In this document: positions 11,501 to 23,570 of the stretch, one piece after another
How positions within the stretch are numbered: the first letter of the stretch is position 1
How the letters are laid out: each line of letters opens with the position of its first letter
Source of the DNA: Apodemus sylvaticus
Taxonomy: Eukaryota > Chordata > Mammalia > Rodentia > Muridae
Assembly (NCBI RefSeq): GCF_947179515.1
Contig: NC_067472.1
Location: 161,182,761 to 161,246,760 of the forward strand
DNA: 64,000 nucleotides
Reading direction: 5' to 3'
The notes under the pieces: model-generated
The model's input: the letters and a program-made list of their open reading frames with translations, nothing else
Database searches by the model: none
What the model was told of the DNA's origin: nothing
Position numbers and translations under genes: made by a program

Positions 11501-12678
11501 AAAAAACCTCAGTGCAGGGCGGCAGCGGCGGCAGCAGCGGCAGTACAGCAGTGGCTGGTCCAGCTGAAGGGCCATCAGCAGTGGAAACAAGGCGACACAG
11601 GGTCCAGTTAGGCCCTGCGCCCACGACCACTGACCTTCACTGACCAGCCGGGCTGCAAACAGCTGCGGTTTTGCAGCGCCTTTCGCTGCACGGAAGCCAC
11701 TTCAGAACTCGGCCTCTCTATCTTGATTTCGAAATCCAGTGACATCGGACAGTCTGAGGTACACAAACATAATCCGAGGTCAACACCACGGGGTCTGAGC
11801 CCGACAGGCGTTGGCCTGCACCCAGGCCCTTGGCTGTTCGGGGGGGGGGGGGGGGGCATCGGGGCGCCAACCCAGCCAGGAGGTATTTTGCCCGGGCCTG
11901 CGGGCACACCGCCATTTTGCCTGCAGGACAACAGAGAGCTCTGGCGGATAGAGCCGTAACGGGCATAGCCTGAGGCTAACAAAGCGGGGGTCTAGGCCCC
12001 AAAAGGCACAGGACTGACCCCAAGATCTGGGAGGCTTGGTGGGCCATCTGTGAGTCAACCCGCCCAGGAGGTTGTTAGCACAGCAGACTCTCCCGGCGCT
12101 TTCGGGGAGCGCGGGCGCACACACCCACCATCCTGGTCACCTGGCTGACCCAATTAACAGTCATAGCCCTAGGGAACTTGGCTCAGACCTTGGCCTCCCA
12201 GGCTTTTGCCTGGACTTAGGGCCTGGGCAGCCAGGCTAACCTTGTGTGCGCCAGCCCGGTTGGGGGATCGGCTGCCCAGCAGAGTGATCAAACACAGGGG
12301 AGGTCCCGGCAGCATACATAGTCGGCGCTCCCTGGGGGTGCACACGGGCTCCATCACAGACACAATCTGGGGCAAGGCCTCAGGCGAGAGCCCTCAGCTC
12401 AACTCTCTCCGCTTCCGGATCCAGATCAGCCTGGGCGGCAGCACCACATTGCCAGGTCCGGGCGGCCAGCTGGGAGAAGTCAGTGTGCTCCAGTGAATCC
12501 AGCGGGCCCCAGCGGGAGCCTTCAGGTGCCTGCTTCGGGATCTGAACAGCCTGGGCAGCAGCACCCTGTCTACAGGCAGTGCAGGGGGTAAGCAGTGCAC
12601 CAGAGGCCAACTGGGAAGGGGCAGCTTGCACTGGTGAGTCCAGCACTGACAAGACCAAGTAGCACCAATGAGAACTAG
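11501..12678 (+). promoter_or_regulatory. L1 5' UTR / promoter region with monomer-like tandem units
   Basis: GC-rich and CpG-rich, unlike its surroundings. It begins with a GGC/CAG-rich stretch. Two related units follow, with matching AGCCAGGAGGT (11873) and GCCCAGGAGGT (12062), a period of about 190 bp. Each is followed by related GAGGCTAACAAAG-like and GGTCT-like segments. This fits the tandem-monomer promoters of rodent L1s. A run of about 17 G sits near 11841-11857. The last ~500 bases are the non-monomeric part before ORF1. Confidence 0.75.
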
Positions 12679-13884
12679 ATGGCAAAAGGCAAACGCAGGA
12701 ACGTCACTAACAGAAATCAAGGCAATATGGCAACATCTGAACCCAATTCTCCTCTACCAGCATGTCCTGGATACCCCAACACACCAGTAAAACAAGATTT
12801 GGATTTAAAATCACTGGTCATGATGCTGGTACAGGAACACATGAAGGACATACTTAAAGAAATTCAGGAGAAAATGGATCAAAAGTTAGAAGCCCTTGTA
12901 AGGGAAACACAAAAATCATTGAAAGAAAACCAGGAGAATACAAAAGCCAACAAGGAGGAAATGCAAAAAACACTTAAAGAAATACAGGAGAACTTTGGTC
13001 AACAGGCTGAGGTCATGAAAGAGGAAACAAAAAAATCTCTTAAAGAATTACAGGAAAGCACAAACAAGCAAGTGAAGGAGCTAAGCAAAACCATCCAGGA
13101 TCTAAAATCAGAAGTAGAAACAACTAAGAAAACTCAAAGGGAGACAACTTTGGAGATAGAAAGCCTTGGGAAGAAATCAGGGGACAGAGATGCAAATATC
13201 AACAACAGAATACAAGAGATAGAAGAAAGAATCTCAGATGCTAAAGATTCCATAGAAACCCTGGACTCAACAGTTAAAGAAAATGCAAAATGCAAAAAGC
13301 TTGTAACCCAAAATATCCAGGAAATCCAGGACACAATGAGAAGACCAAACCTAAGGATTATAGGCATAGATGAGAGTGAAGATTTACAACTTAAAGGGCT
13401 AGCAAATATCTTCAATAAAATTATGGAAGAAAACTTCCCTAACCTAAAGAGAGAGATGCCCATGAATATACAAGAAACCTACAGAACTCCAAACAGACTG
13501 GACCAGAACAGAAATACTTCCCGTCACATAATAATCAAAACACCAAATGTTCTAAACAAAGAAAGAATATTAAAGGCAGTAAGAGAAAAACGCCAAGTAA
13601 CATATAAAGGAAGACCTATCAGAATCACAGCAGACTTTTCACCTGAGACTATGAAGGCCAGAAGGTCCTGGGCAGATCTCATGCAGACTCTAAGAGAACA
13701 CAAATGCCACCCAAAACTACTATATCCAGCAAAATTCTCAATCACCATAGACGGAGAAACTAAGATATTTCATGACAAAACCAAGTTTACCCAATATCTA
13801 TCCACAAACCCAGCCCTACAAAGGATAATAGGAGGACAACACCAATACAAGGAGGGAAACTTCACCCTGGAAAAAACAAGATAG
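12679..13884 (+). CDS. L1 ORF1 protein (RNA-binding chaperone), intact frame
   Basis: The 401-codon frame is open from ATG to stop. L1 ORF1p is a trimeric nucleic-acid chaperone that coats L1 RNA. The basic N-terminus begins MAKGKRRNVTNRNQ. A long coiled coil at roughly residues 50-190 is built from near-repeats of the LKEIQEN / KSLKELQES kind. The RNA-recognition domain follows (about 215-315, with RRPNLRIIGIDESED), then the C-terminal domain (about 315-401, with NPALQRIIGG). It is longer than the ~355-370 residues usual for mouse ORF1p, and the extra length lies in the coiled coil. The next frame, ORF2, starts 59 bases downstream but is broken. Expression would depend on the L1 promoter just upstream. 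Confidence 0.92.
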   Translation: MAKGKRRNVTNRNQGNMATSEPNSPLPACPGYPNTPVKQDLDLKSLVMMLVQEHMKDILKEIQEKMDQKLEALVRETQKSLKENQENTKANKEEMQKTLKEIQENFGQQAEVMKEETKKSLKELQESTNKQVKELSKTIQDLKSEVETTKKTQRETTLEIESLGKKSGDRDANINNRIQEIEERISDAKDSIETLDSTVKENAKCKKLVTQNIQEIQDTMRRPNLRIIGIDESEDLQLKGLANIFNKIMEENFPNLKREMPMNIQETYRTPNRLDQNRNTSRHIIIKTPNVLNKERILKAVREKRQVTYKGRPIRITADFSPETMKARRSWADLMQTLREHKCHPKLLYPAKFSITIDGETKIFHDKTKFTQYLSTNPALQRIIGGQHQYKEGNFTLEKTR

Positions 13885-13943
13885 TAACCTTTCATCAAAC
13901 CCAAAAGTTGTTAAGCAATCAAATTTAAAAAATAACGTCAAAA

Positions 13944-16900
13944 ATGATAGGAAGTAACAATTACTATTCCTTAATATCTCTTAACATCAATGGACTTAAT
14001 GCCCCAATAAAAAGACACAGACTAACTGACTGGATACATAAACAGGACCCTACATTTTGCTGCTTACAGGAAACACACCTCAGGGTCAAAGACAAACACT
14101 ACCTTAAAGTAAAAGGCTGGAAGACAATTTTACAAGCAAATGGTCTCAGGAAACAAGCTGGAGTAGCCATTTTAATATCAGATAAAATTGACTTTCAACC
14201 CAAAGTCATCAAAAGAGACTCTGAGGGACACTTCTTGCTGGTCAAAGGAAAAATACACAAGAAGAACTCTCAATCCTGAACATCTATGCTCCAAATGCAA
14301 GGGCACCCTCTTTTGTAAAAGAAACTTTATTAAAGCTCAAAGCACACATTGCACCTAACACAATAATTGTGGGTGACTTCAACACTGCACTTTCCTCAAT
14401 GGACCGATCAGGAAAACAGAAACTAAACAGGGACACAATGAAACTAATTGAAGCTTTGGACCAATTAGATTTAACAGATATATATAGAACATTCAATCCT
14501 AAAACAAAAGAATATACCTTTTTCTCAGCACCTCATGGTACCTTCTCCAAAATCAACCATATAATTGGTCACAAGACAGTCCTCAGCAAATATAAGAAGA
14601 TCGAACTAATCCCATGCCTCCTATCTGATCACTATGGAGTAAAAGTGGTCTTCAATAGCAACAGAAACAACAGAAAATCCACATACACGTGGAAACTGAA
14701 CAATACTCTACTCAATGATACCTTGGTCAAGGAAGAAATAAAGAAAGAAATTAAAGACTTTTTAGAACACAATGAAAATGAAAACACAACATACCCAAAT
14801 CTATGGGACACAATGAAAGCAGTGCTAAGAGGAAAACTCATAGCCCTGAGTGCCTCCAAAAAGAAAATGGAGAGAGCATACATTACCAGCTTAATGACAC
14901 ACCTGAAAGCCCTGGAACAAAAAGAAGCTATTTCACCCAGGAGGAGTAGAAGGCAGGAAATCATCAAACTCAGGGCAGAAATCAATCAAGTAGAAACAAA
15001 GAGAACCATACAAAAAATCAACAAAACCAGGAGCTGGTTCTTTGAGAAAATCAACAAGATAGATAAACCCTTAGCCAGACTGACCAAAGGGCACAGAGAA
15101 AGTATCCAAATTAACAAACTTAGAAATGAAAAGGGAGATATAACAACAGAAACTGAGGAAATCCAAAAAATCATCAGATCCTACTACAAGAGACTGTACT
15201 CAACACAACTGGAGAATCTGGAGGAAATGGACAATTTCCTTGACAGATACCAAATACCAAAATTAAATCAGGACCAACTAGACCATCTAAACAGTCCCAT
15301 AATGCCTAAAGAAATAGAAGGAGTCATAGAAATTCTTCCAACCAAAAAAAGCACAGGACCAGATGGTTTCAGTGCAGAATTCTATCAGACCTTCAAAGAA
15401 GAGTTAACACCAATACTCCTCAAACTATTCCACAAAATAGAAACAGAAGGAACACTACCCAATTCCTTCTACGAAGCCACAATTATGCTGATACCAAAGC
15501 CACACAAAGATCCAACAAAGAAAGATTACTTCAGACCAATTTCCCTTATGAACATCAATGCAAAAATACTCAATAAAATTCTTGCCAACTGAATCCAAGA
15601 ACACATCAAAACAATCATCCACCATGATCAAGTAGGCTTTATCCTGGGAATGCAGGGTTGGTTCAATATACGGAAATCCATCAATACAATCCACTACATA
15701 AACAAACTCAAAGAACAAAACCACATGGTCATTTCATTGGATGCTGAAAAAGCATTTGACAAAATTCAGCATTCTTTCATGCTTAAAGTCTTGGAGAGAA
15801 CAGTAATTCAAGTCCCATACCTAAACATAGTAAAAGCAATATACAGCAAACTGGTAGCCAGCATCAAACTAAATGGAGAGAAACTTGAAGCAATCCCACT
15901 GAAATCAGGGACCAGACAAGGCTGCCCCCTTTCTCCTTATCTTTTCAATATTGTACTTGAGGTACTAGCTCGGGCAATTCGACAACATAAGGAGGTCAAA
16001 GGGATACAAACTGGAAAGGAAGAAATCAAACTATCATTATTTGCAGACGACATGATAGTCTACCTAAGTGACCCAAAAAACTCCACTAGAGAGCTCCTAC
16101 AGCTGATAAACAACTTCAGCAAAGTGGCAGGTTATAAAATCAACTCAAGCAAATCAGTGGCCTTCCTATACTCAAAGGATAAGCAGGCTGAGAAAGAAAT
16201 TAGGGAAATGACCCCCTTCACAATAGCCACAAACAGTATAAAGTATCTTGGGGTGACTCTTACCAAACATGTGAAACATCTTTAAGACAAGAACTTCAAG
16301 ACTCTGAAGAAGGAAATGGAAGAAGACCTCAAAAAATGGGAAAACCTCCCATGCTCATGGATCGGTAGAATCAATATAGTTAAAATGGCCATTTTGCCAA
16401 AAGCAATATAGAGATTCAATGCAATACCCATCAAAATCCCAACTCAATTCTTCACAGAGTTAGAAAGAGCAATTATCAAATTCATCTGGAACAACAAAAA
16501 ACCCAGGATAGCTAAAACTATTCTCAGCAACAAAAGAAAGTCTGGGGGAATCAGTATCCCTGACCTCAAGCAATACTACAGAGCAATAGTGTTAAAAACT
16601 GCATGGTATTGGTACAGTGACAGGCAGGAGGATCAATGGAACAGGATTGAAGATCCAGAAATGAACCCACACACCTATGGCCACTTGATCCTCGATAAAG
16701 AGGCTCAAAACATCCAATGGAAAAAAGATAGCCTTTTCAACAAATGGTGCTGGTTCAAGTGGAGGTCAGCATGCAGAAGAATGCGAATTGATCCATCCTT
16801 GTCTCCTTGTACTAAGCTCAAATCCAAATGGATCAAGGACCTCCACATAAAGCCAGACACTCTGAAGCTAATAGAAAAGAAACTGGGGAAGACCCTTGAG

Positions 16901-17764
16901 GACATTGGTACAGGGAGAAAATTTCTGAACAGAACACCAATAGCGTATGCTCTAAGAGCAAGAATTGACAAATGGGACCTCATAAAATTACAAAGTTTCT
17001 GTAAGGCAAAGGACACCATCAAGAGGACAAATCGGCAACCAACAAATTGGGAAAAGATCTTCACAAATCCTACATCAGATAGAGGGCTAATATCCAAAAT
17101 ATATAAGAACTCAAAAAATTAGACTCCAGAAAACCGAACAACCCTATTAAAAAATGGGGTACAGAGTTAAACAAGGAATTCTCACCTGAAGAACTTTGGA
17201 TGGCGGAGAAGCATCTTAAAAATGCTCAACTTCATTAGTCATTAGGGAAATACAAATCAAAACAACCCTAAGATTTCATCTTACACCAGTCAGAATGGTA
17301 AGATTAAAAATTCAGGAGACAGCAGGTGTTGGAGAGGGTTTGGAGAAAGAGGAACACTCCTCCACTGCTGGTGGGGTTGCAAATTGGTACAACCACTCTG
17401 GAAATCAGTCTGGCGGTTCCTCCGAAAACTGGGCACCTCTCTTCCAGAAGATCCTGCTATACCACTCCTGGGCATATACCCAGAGGATTCCCCACCATGT
17501 CATAAGGATACATGCTCTACTATGTTCATAGCAGCCCTATTTATAATTGCCAGATGCTGGAAAGAACCCAGGTATCCCTCAACAGAAGAGTGGATGCAAA
17601 AAATGTGGTATATCTACACAATGGAGTACTATTCAGCCATTAGAAACAATGAATTCATGAAATTCTTAGGCAAATGGATGGAGCTAGGGAACATCATACT
17701 AAGTGAGGTAACCCAGACTCAAAAGGTGAATCATGGTATGCACTCACTAATAAGTGGTTATTAA
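13944..17764 (+). pseudogene. L1 ORF2 (endonuclease-reverse transcriptase), inactivated
   Basis: ORF2p normally nicks target DNA and reverse-transcribes L1 RNA. Order seen: apurinic-endonuclease-like N-terminus (LNINGLN, QETHL), reverse transcriptase with FADDM at 16040-16054, and the Cys-rich C-terminus ending at TAA 17762-17764. Compared with the sister copy at 53968-58334, a single A is missing near 14256 (frameshift). Nonsense codons are TGA 15590-15592, TAA 16283-16285 and TAG 16409-16411. Three further 1-base deletions near 17105, 17222 and 17299 together restore the frame. The catalytic FADD motif itself is intact. Confidence 0.93.
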
Positions 17765-18023
17765 CCTAGAAAACTGGAATACCCAAAACATAATCCACAC
17801 ATCAAATGACATACAAGAATCAAGGAGGAATGGCCCCTGGTTCTGGAAAGACTCAGTGAAACAGTATTTTGCAAAACCAGAATGGGGAAGTGGGAAGGGG
17901 TTGGTGGGAGGACAGGGGAAGAGAAGGGGACTTATGGGACTTTTGGGGAGTCGGGGGCTAGAAAAGGGGAAATCATTTGAAATGTAAATAAATTATATCG
18001 ATTAAAAAAAAAGAAAAAAAAAA
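17765..18023 (+). other. L1 3' UTR and A-rich tail
   Basis: A G-rich polypurine stretch at about 17880-17970 (GGGGAAGTGGGAAGGGG type) is followed by AAATGTAAATAAATTATATC and an impure A-tail to 18023. This is typical of rodent L1 3' ends. Confidence 0.9.
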
Positions 18024-18038
18024 GAAAAGATATGGAGA

Positions 18039-20020
18039 GACGGGGCAGCCATGTCTAGTCCCTGATTTTAGTGGGATTGCTTCAAGTTTCTCTCCATTTA
18101 GTTTGATGTTGACTAATGGTTTGCTGTATATTGCTTTTACTCTGTTTAGGTATGGGCCTTGAATTCCTGTTTTTTTCCATGATTTTAACATGAAACAATA
18201 CTGAATTTTGTCAAAAGATTTTTTAGCATCTAATGAAATGACCATGTGGATTTTTTTATTTAAGTTTGTTCATGTAGTGAACTGCAATCATGGATGTCCA
18301 TATATTCAAACATCCCTGCATCCCAGGGATGAAGCCTACATGTTCATGGTGAATGATCTTTTAGATGTGTTCTTGGATTCAGTTCACACAAATTTTATTG
18401 AATATTTTTGCATCAATATTCATTAGGGAAACTGGTCTGAAATTTTCTTTCCTTCTTGGGTCTTTGTGTAGTTTTGGTATCAGTGTAATTGTGGCTTCAT
18501 AGAATGAGTTGGGTAGTGTTCCTTCTATTTGTATTTTGTGGAATAGTTTAAAGAGTATTGGTGTAAGGTCTTCTTTGAAGGTCTGATAGAATTCTGCACT
18601 AAAACTATATGGTTCTGTGCTTTTATTGGTTGGAAGTCTTTCAATGACCACTTCTATTTCTTTAGAGGTTATGGGACTGTTTAGATGATCTATTTGATCC
18701 TGATTTAATTTTGGTATTTGGTATCTGTCTAGGAAATTGTCCATTTCCTCCAGATTTTCTGGTTGTGTTGAGTATAGGTTTTTGTAGAATGATCTGATGA
18801 TTTTTTTGAATATCCTCAGTTTCTGTTGTTACTTCTCCCTTTTCATTTCTAATTTTGTTAATTTGGATACTGTCTCTGTGCCCTCTGATTAGTCTGGCTA
18901 AATGTTTATCTATCTTGTTGATTTTCTCAAAGAACCAGCTCTTGGTTTTGTTGATTCTTTGTATGGTTATCTTTGTTTCTACTTGATTGATTTCAGGCCT
19001 GAGTTTGATGATTTCCTGTCTTCTACTCCTGGGTAAATTAGCTTCTTTTTGTTCCAGGACTTTCAGGTGTGCCGCTAAGTTGCTAGTGTATGCTCTCTCC
19101 AGTTTCTTTTTGGAGGCACTCAGGGCTAAGAATTTTCCTCTTAGCTCTGCTTTCATTGTGTCCTATAAATATGGGTATGTTTTGCCTTCATTTTCATTAA
19201 ATTCTAGAAAGTCTTTGATTTCTTTCTTTATTTCTTCTTTGACCAAGGCATCATTGAGTATTTTTCAACTTCCATTGGGTATATCTACCTTCTGTTGTTT
19301 TTGTTGCTATTGAAAACCACTCTTACTCCATAGTGATCTGATAGGAGGCATGGGATTAGTTCAATCTTATTATATCTGTTGAGGTCTATCTTGTGTTCAA
19401 TTATATGGTCAATTTTGGAGACGGTACCATGAGGTGCTGAGAAAAAGGTATATTTTTTTGCTTTAGGATGAAATATTTTATATATATTTATATTTTAAAT
19501 CCAATTGGTCCAAAGTTTCAATTAGTTTCATTGTGTCCTGTTTACTTTCTGTTTTCCTGATCAGTCCATTGAGGAGAGTGGAGTGTTGTAATCATCCACT
19601 ATTATTGTGTTAGGTACAATGTGTGCTTTGAGGTTTAGTAAAGTTTCTATTACGAATGAGGGTACCCTTGCATTTGGAGCATAGATGTTCAGAATTGAGA
19701 GTTCTTGGTAGAGTTTTCCTTTGACCAGTAAGAAATGTCAGTCCCTGTCTCTTTTGATGACTTTAGATTGAAAGTCAATTTTATCTGATATTAGAATGGC
19801 TACTCCAGCTTATTTCCTGAGAACATTTGCTTTAAAATTGTTTTCCAGCCTTTTACTCTGAGGTAGTGTTTGTCTTTGACACTGAGGCGTGTTTCCTGTA
19901 TGCCGCAAAATGCAGTGTCCTGGTTATGTATCCAGTATGTTAGTCTATGTCTTTTTATTGGGGAATTGAGTCCATTGATGTTAAGAATTATTAAGGTATA
20001 GTGATTATTACTTTCTTTTA
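18039..20020 (-). pseudogene. L1 ORF2 remnant, N-terminal and central part
   Basis: Minus-strand reading from about 20020 shows the endonuclease start (NNHYTLIILNINGLN), then the linker and early reverse transcriptase regions with many stops and frameshifts. It joins the 9704-11500 remnant across the insertion. The largest open pieces are 18662-19156 and 18379-18744. Confidence 0.85.
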
Positions 20021-20084
20021 TTTTTGATGTTATTTTTTAATGTTTGAGTGATTATCTTCTTTTGGGTTTGATGAAAGATGGTTA

Positions 20085-21326
20085 CTATCTTGCTTTTTCC
20101 CAGGTGTAGTTTCCCTCCATTTATTGGAGTTTTCCACCTATTATCCGTTGTAGGGCTGGGTTTGTGGAAAGATATTGTGTAAATTTGGTTTTATCATGGA
20201 GTATCTTGGTTTCTCCATGTATGGTGACTGAGAATTTTGCTGGGTATACTAATCTTGGCTGGCATTTGTGTTCTCTTAGGGTCTGCATGAGATCTGCCCA
20301 GGATCTTCTAGTTTTTATGGTCTCTGGTAAGAAGTCTGGTATAATTCTGATAGGTCTTCCTTTATATGTTACTTGGCCTTTTTCTCTTACTGCCTCTAAT
20401 ATTCTTTCTTTGTTTAGTATATTTGGGGTTTTGTTTATTATGTGACTGGAGGTATTTCTGTTCTGGTCCAGTCTGGAGTTCTGTAGGCTTCTTATATGTT
20501 CATGGACATCTCCCTCTTTAGGTTAGAGAAGTTCTTCCATAATTTTGTTGAAGATATTTGCTGGGCCTCTATGTTGTAAATCTTCACTTTCATCTGTACC
20601 TATAATCCTGAAGCTTGGTCTTCTCATTGTGTCATGGATTTCCTGGATATTTTGGGTTACAAGCTTGTTGCATTTTGCATTTTCTTTGACTGTTGAGTCA
20701 GTGCTTTTTATTGTATCTTCAGCATCTATGATTCTTTCCCCTATCTCTTGTATTCTGATGTTGATATTTGCATCTATGACCCCTGATTTCTTCCCAAAGT
20801 TTTCTATCTCCAAAGTTGTGTTTTCTATCTCCCTTTGTGATTTCTTAGTTGTTTCTATTTCTGTTTTTAGATACTGGATGGCTTTGCTCAGTTCTGTCCC
20901 TTGTTTGTTTGTGTTTTTCTGTAATTCTTTAAGAGATTTTTGTGCTTCCTCTTTCATGTCTTCTGCCTGTTGACCCAAATTCTCCTGTATTTCTTACAGT
21001 GATTTTTGAAATCATTGAAATGTTCTTCGTTATTGGCATCTATTTGTTGACCCATATTCTCCTGAATTTCTTTAAATGATTTTTGCGTTTCCTTTTTAAG
21101 GGCTTCTACCTTTTGATTCATGTTCTCCTGTATTTCTTTAAGAGATTTATTTATGTCCTTCTTGTAATCCTCGAGTAGCATCATAATATATGATTTTAAA
21201 TACACTTCTTTTTTTTCCTGGTGTGTTGGGGTATCCAGGGCTTGCTGTTGTCAGAGAATTGGGTTTGGATGCTGCCATATTGCCTTGATCTCTGTTAGTA
21301 ACATTCCTCCCTTTGCCTTTTGTCAT
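20085..21326 (-). pseudogene. L1 ORF1 remnant
   Basis: The start MTKGKGRNVTNRDQGN at 21326 resembles the young L1 ORF1 start at 12679. The coiled coil (KSLKEIQENM-type repeats) and the RNA-binding region (MRRPSFRIIGTDESED) are spread over several frames. The stop complement is at 20085-20087. Frameshifts lie near 21200 and 20970, with more after 20523. The coiled coil is again long. It is dead but clearly the same ORF1 type as the young element. Confidence 0.85.
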
Positions 21327-21785
21327 CTGGTTATCTCTGGTGTTAGTTGGTCCTGTTGTCACTGGCTGGTGCTTGAACCAGCTGTGACAAATAGTCTGGA
21401 AGGCTATTTCCACATCTCAGGATGACTGAGTTTCCCCTGGCACAGATTGCTGATGGGCTACCCTACTCTTGGGTGCTATTGGAGCCACACTGTGCCTTGC
21501 TCCAGGGTTGTGTCTTTGTACCTGGTGTTGCCTGTCTGGTTTATCCAGTAGTGAAGATGGCAGGGGCTGTGAAGACCCCTTCCAAGTGTTGATCACTCTG
21601 CAGGGTAAAAAAAATGTCCCCCAACAGGGCTGGCACACAGAGGACCTGCAGAGCTGCCTAGGCCTTATGCATAGGCAGAAGCCTGGCAGGCTGTGTCCTG
21701 AGTAATGTTAAACTCAGGATATCTCTGTGTATCTGGTGTTGCCTGTCTGGTCTATCTGGGGGCCAAGATGGTGGGCAAGCTAGAA
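21327..21785 (-). other. Old L1 5' UTR remnant
   Basis: Minus-strand DNA upstream of ORF1 contains two related segments ending in CCAGACAGGCAACACCAGGT, on the plus strand near 21517-21541 and 21737-21756. Their spacing is about 220 bp, which suggests monomer-like units. Confidence 0.55.
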
Positions 21786-23501
21786 AATTCATATGACCAG
21801 GGAACTGCTAGAATGGATATATATGTAACCTGTTCCAGTAAAATTATAACCTGCTTTTTGATTGTTGACTTTATCAAGAGATGAAATTAAAGAGTCGTCC
21901 AGGGCTGCTCACCTGCACAGCACTCTTTTAAACTGTCCACTCATGTAAAGAATGTCTCTGTCTAGAGTTTATAGCCACCAAGTGGAAAATGTATGCAAGG
22001 AAATTTTCTTATAGTATAGCTTATTCTTTCTAATTAATAAGCTAATATTTCCTAACAGTTTTCCTTTCCAATATTAAAACAGAGTTGTTTCAGTTTAAGC
22101 AAAAATTTAACTTTTTAATGGACCTTTTAAATATATAACAGCTTAACTGATTCAAAAGTAAGATAAGAAGATAAAAACAAATGAAAATCTAATATGAACT
22201 TCAATATTTGACTAATTCTCCTTATAAATACTCTGAAGAACATTCTAGAAGCAAAGTTCTCAGTTACATTTTCTGATTTTCTGTCTGTCTCTGCATGTGT
22301 GTGTGTGTGTGCACATACGCATATATGTCCCTAATTACTTGTTTATCAGCCACCAAATTTTAATGAAATTTTATATACAAGCAGGATTGACTTTGACTGC
22401 TTTCATAATATATTTTTCATATTATATGTAACACAGTCCTTCATATTTTTGAGTCTTACATTTTAAGATGACATTGCAGAGATGTGGAATTCTCAATGGC
22501 AAAAATGTCAACTCTGTCCTGAATAGAATGATCCCCAGAGTATAAGCTAGAATACTAGATCTTGTTTGACAGTGTGTGGATTTGGCACTCTCAAAGTGGA
22601 TTGCACTTTGGAAATAATTAAATTTAAAGAGTGTGCGGCCATGGTATTTAGACATCACAGACAAACTGACAGGATTTAGAATCACCTAGAGGTAAACCTA
22701 TAGGAATATAATTTAAGGCTTTTCAGAGAGGTTGACCTGGGGACAGAAATTCACCCTGAATATGGTCACATCATCTCATGGACTAGGACCCTGAAAGAAA
22801 TAATTATTATGAATAGGAACAATACAGCTAAGCAGTGGTGTCAGCTGAATCTGCTTCCCTCACTGCAGACACCATGCACTCAGGCTGGAACAACCACAAC
22901 TAGACGATTCCCGCTCCCACTACTGTGCTTTCCTGCCACATGACTATGTTTGTCTTAAAATATGAGCCAAAATATATGTTTCTCTTATGTTATGGTTGAG
23001 ATATTCATGAAAACATTAAGAAACTGAAAATTAATGATTGTTTACCAAGTCATATAGAGAAGAAGAGGAAAAGATTGAAAAAAGAAGGAGAAATCAGTGG
23101 CACCCTTACATAACACCTTGTCAAAATCTAACCTAAAAAACTTAATAATTTAATGTAATATTTGACTTCTCAAAGATTCTTTAAGAGTATTAAATAATTA
23201 TTTAATTATTTAAATAATTCTTATCTCTCCAGGAATACTTTAATCACCATTTCAATTATTCAGTAACTAATTTCTTTTAAATTTTTGACACAATATTTAC
23301 CAAGTCCTTTTGTCAATGTAGACATGTATGAATAGACTTCAGTGGATTTTAAAACAATCATAGCATATGTTTGCTATCTGAAAAGCAATCTCTATGATTA
23401 CAGTGCAAATCAAGGAATGTTTTTGGGATTAACAACACTATAGAATAAAGAGTAAGCAATCAATATTTGGAATATAGATAATAGATAACATACACATACA
23501 A
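21786..23501. other. Intergenic, nothing recognised
   Basis: AT-rich DNA with a short TG run near 22293-22312. No gene or confident repeat. Confidence 0.4.
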
Positions 23502-23504
23502 ACA

Positions 23505-23561
<57 letters not shown>

Positions 23562-23570
23562 AGAGAGAGA
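23502..23570. repeat. (CA)n(GA)n compound microsatellite
   Basis: About 10 CA units are followed directly by about 24 GA units with a few interruptions. Confidence 0.95.

Larger units (their letters stand above)
11501..18023 (+). mobile_element. Full-length young L1 (F-type-like)
   Basis: A ~6.5-kb L1 has all its parts: a GC-rich 5' UTR with monomer-like units (11501-12678), ORF1 (12679-13884), ORF2 (13944-17764), a 3' UTR and an A-rich tail ending at 18023. It is inserted in the ORF2 of an older, oppositely oriented L1 and flanked by an exact 15-bp target duplication. ORF1 is open; ORF2 carries four frameshifts and three nonsense codons, so the element cannot move on its own. It is very similar to the L1 at 53968-58334. 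The F-type label rests on the monomer-like 5' end and is tentative. Confidence 0.93.
18024..21785 (-). mobile_element. Old L1, part 2: ORF2, ORF1 and 5' UTR, antisense
   Basis: Continuation of the minus-strand L1 interrupted at 11500. Removing the insert and one copy of its 15-bp duplication leaves an element of about 5.7 kb, near full length. ORF2 runs down from about 20020, ORF1 lies at 20085-21326, and a 5' UTR remnant extends to about 21785. The 5' edge is uncertain by tens of bases. Confidence 0.88.

Noticed and set aside
11608..12720. Several long frames on both strands in GC-rich DNA
   Set aside because: This is the CpG-rich L1 5' UTR. GC-rich DNA has few stops, and no protein family is recognisable.
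13134..14985. Long minus-strand hydrophobic frames opposite L1 ORF1/ORF2
   Set aside because: They are antisense shadows of A-rich L1 coding sequence.
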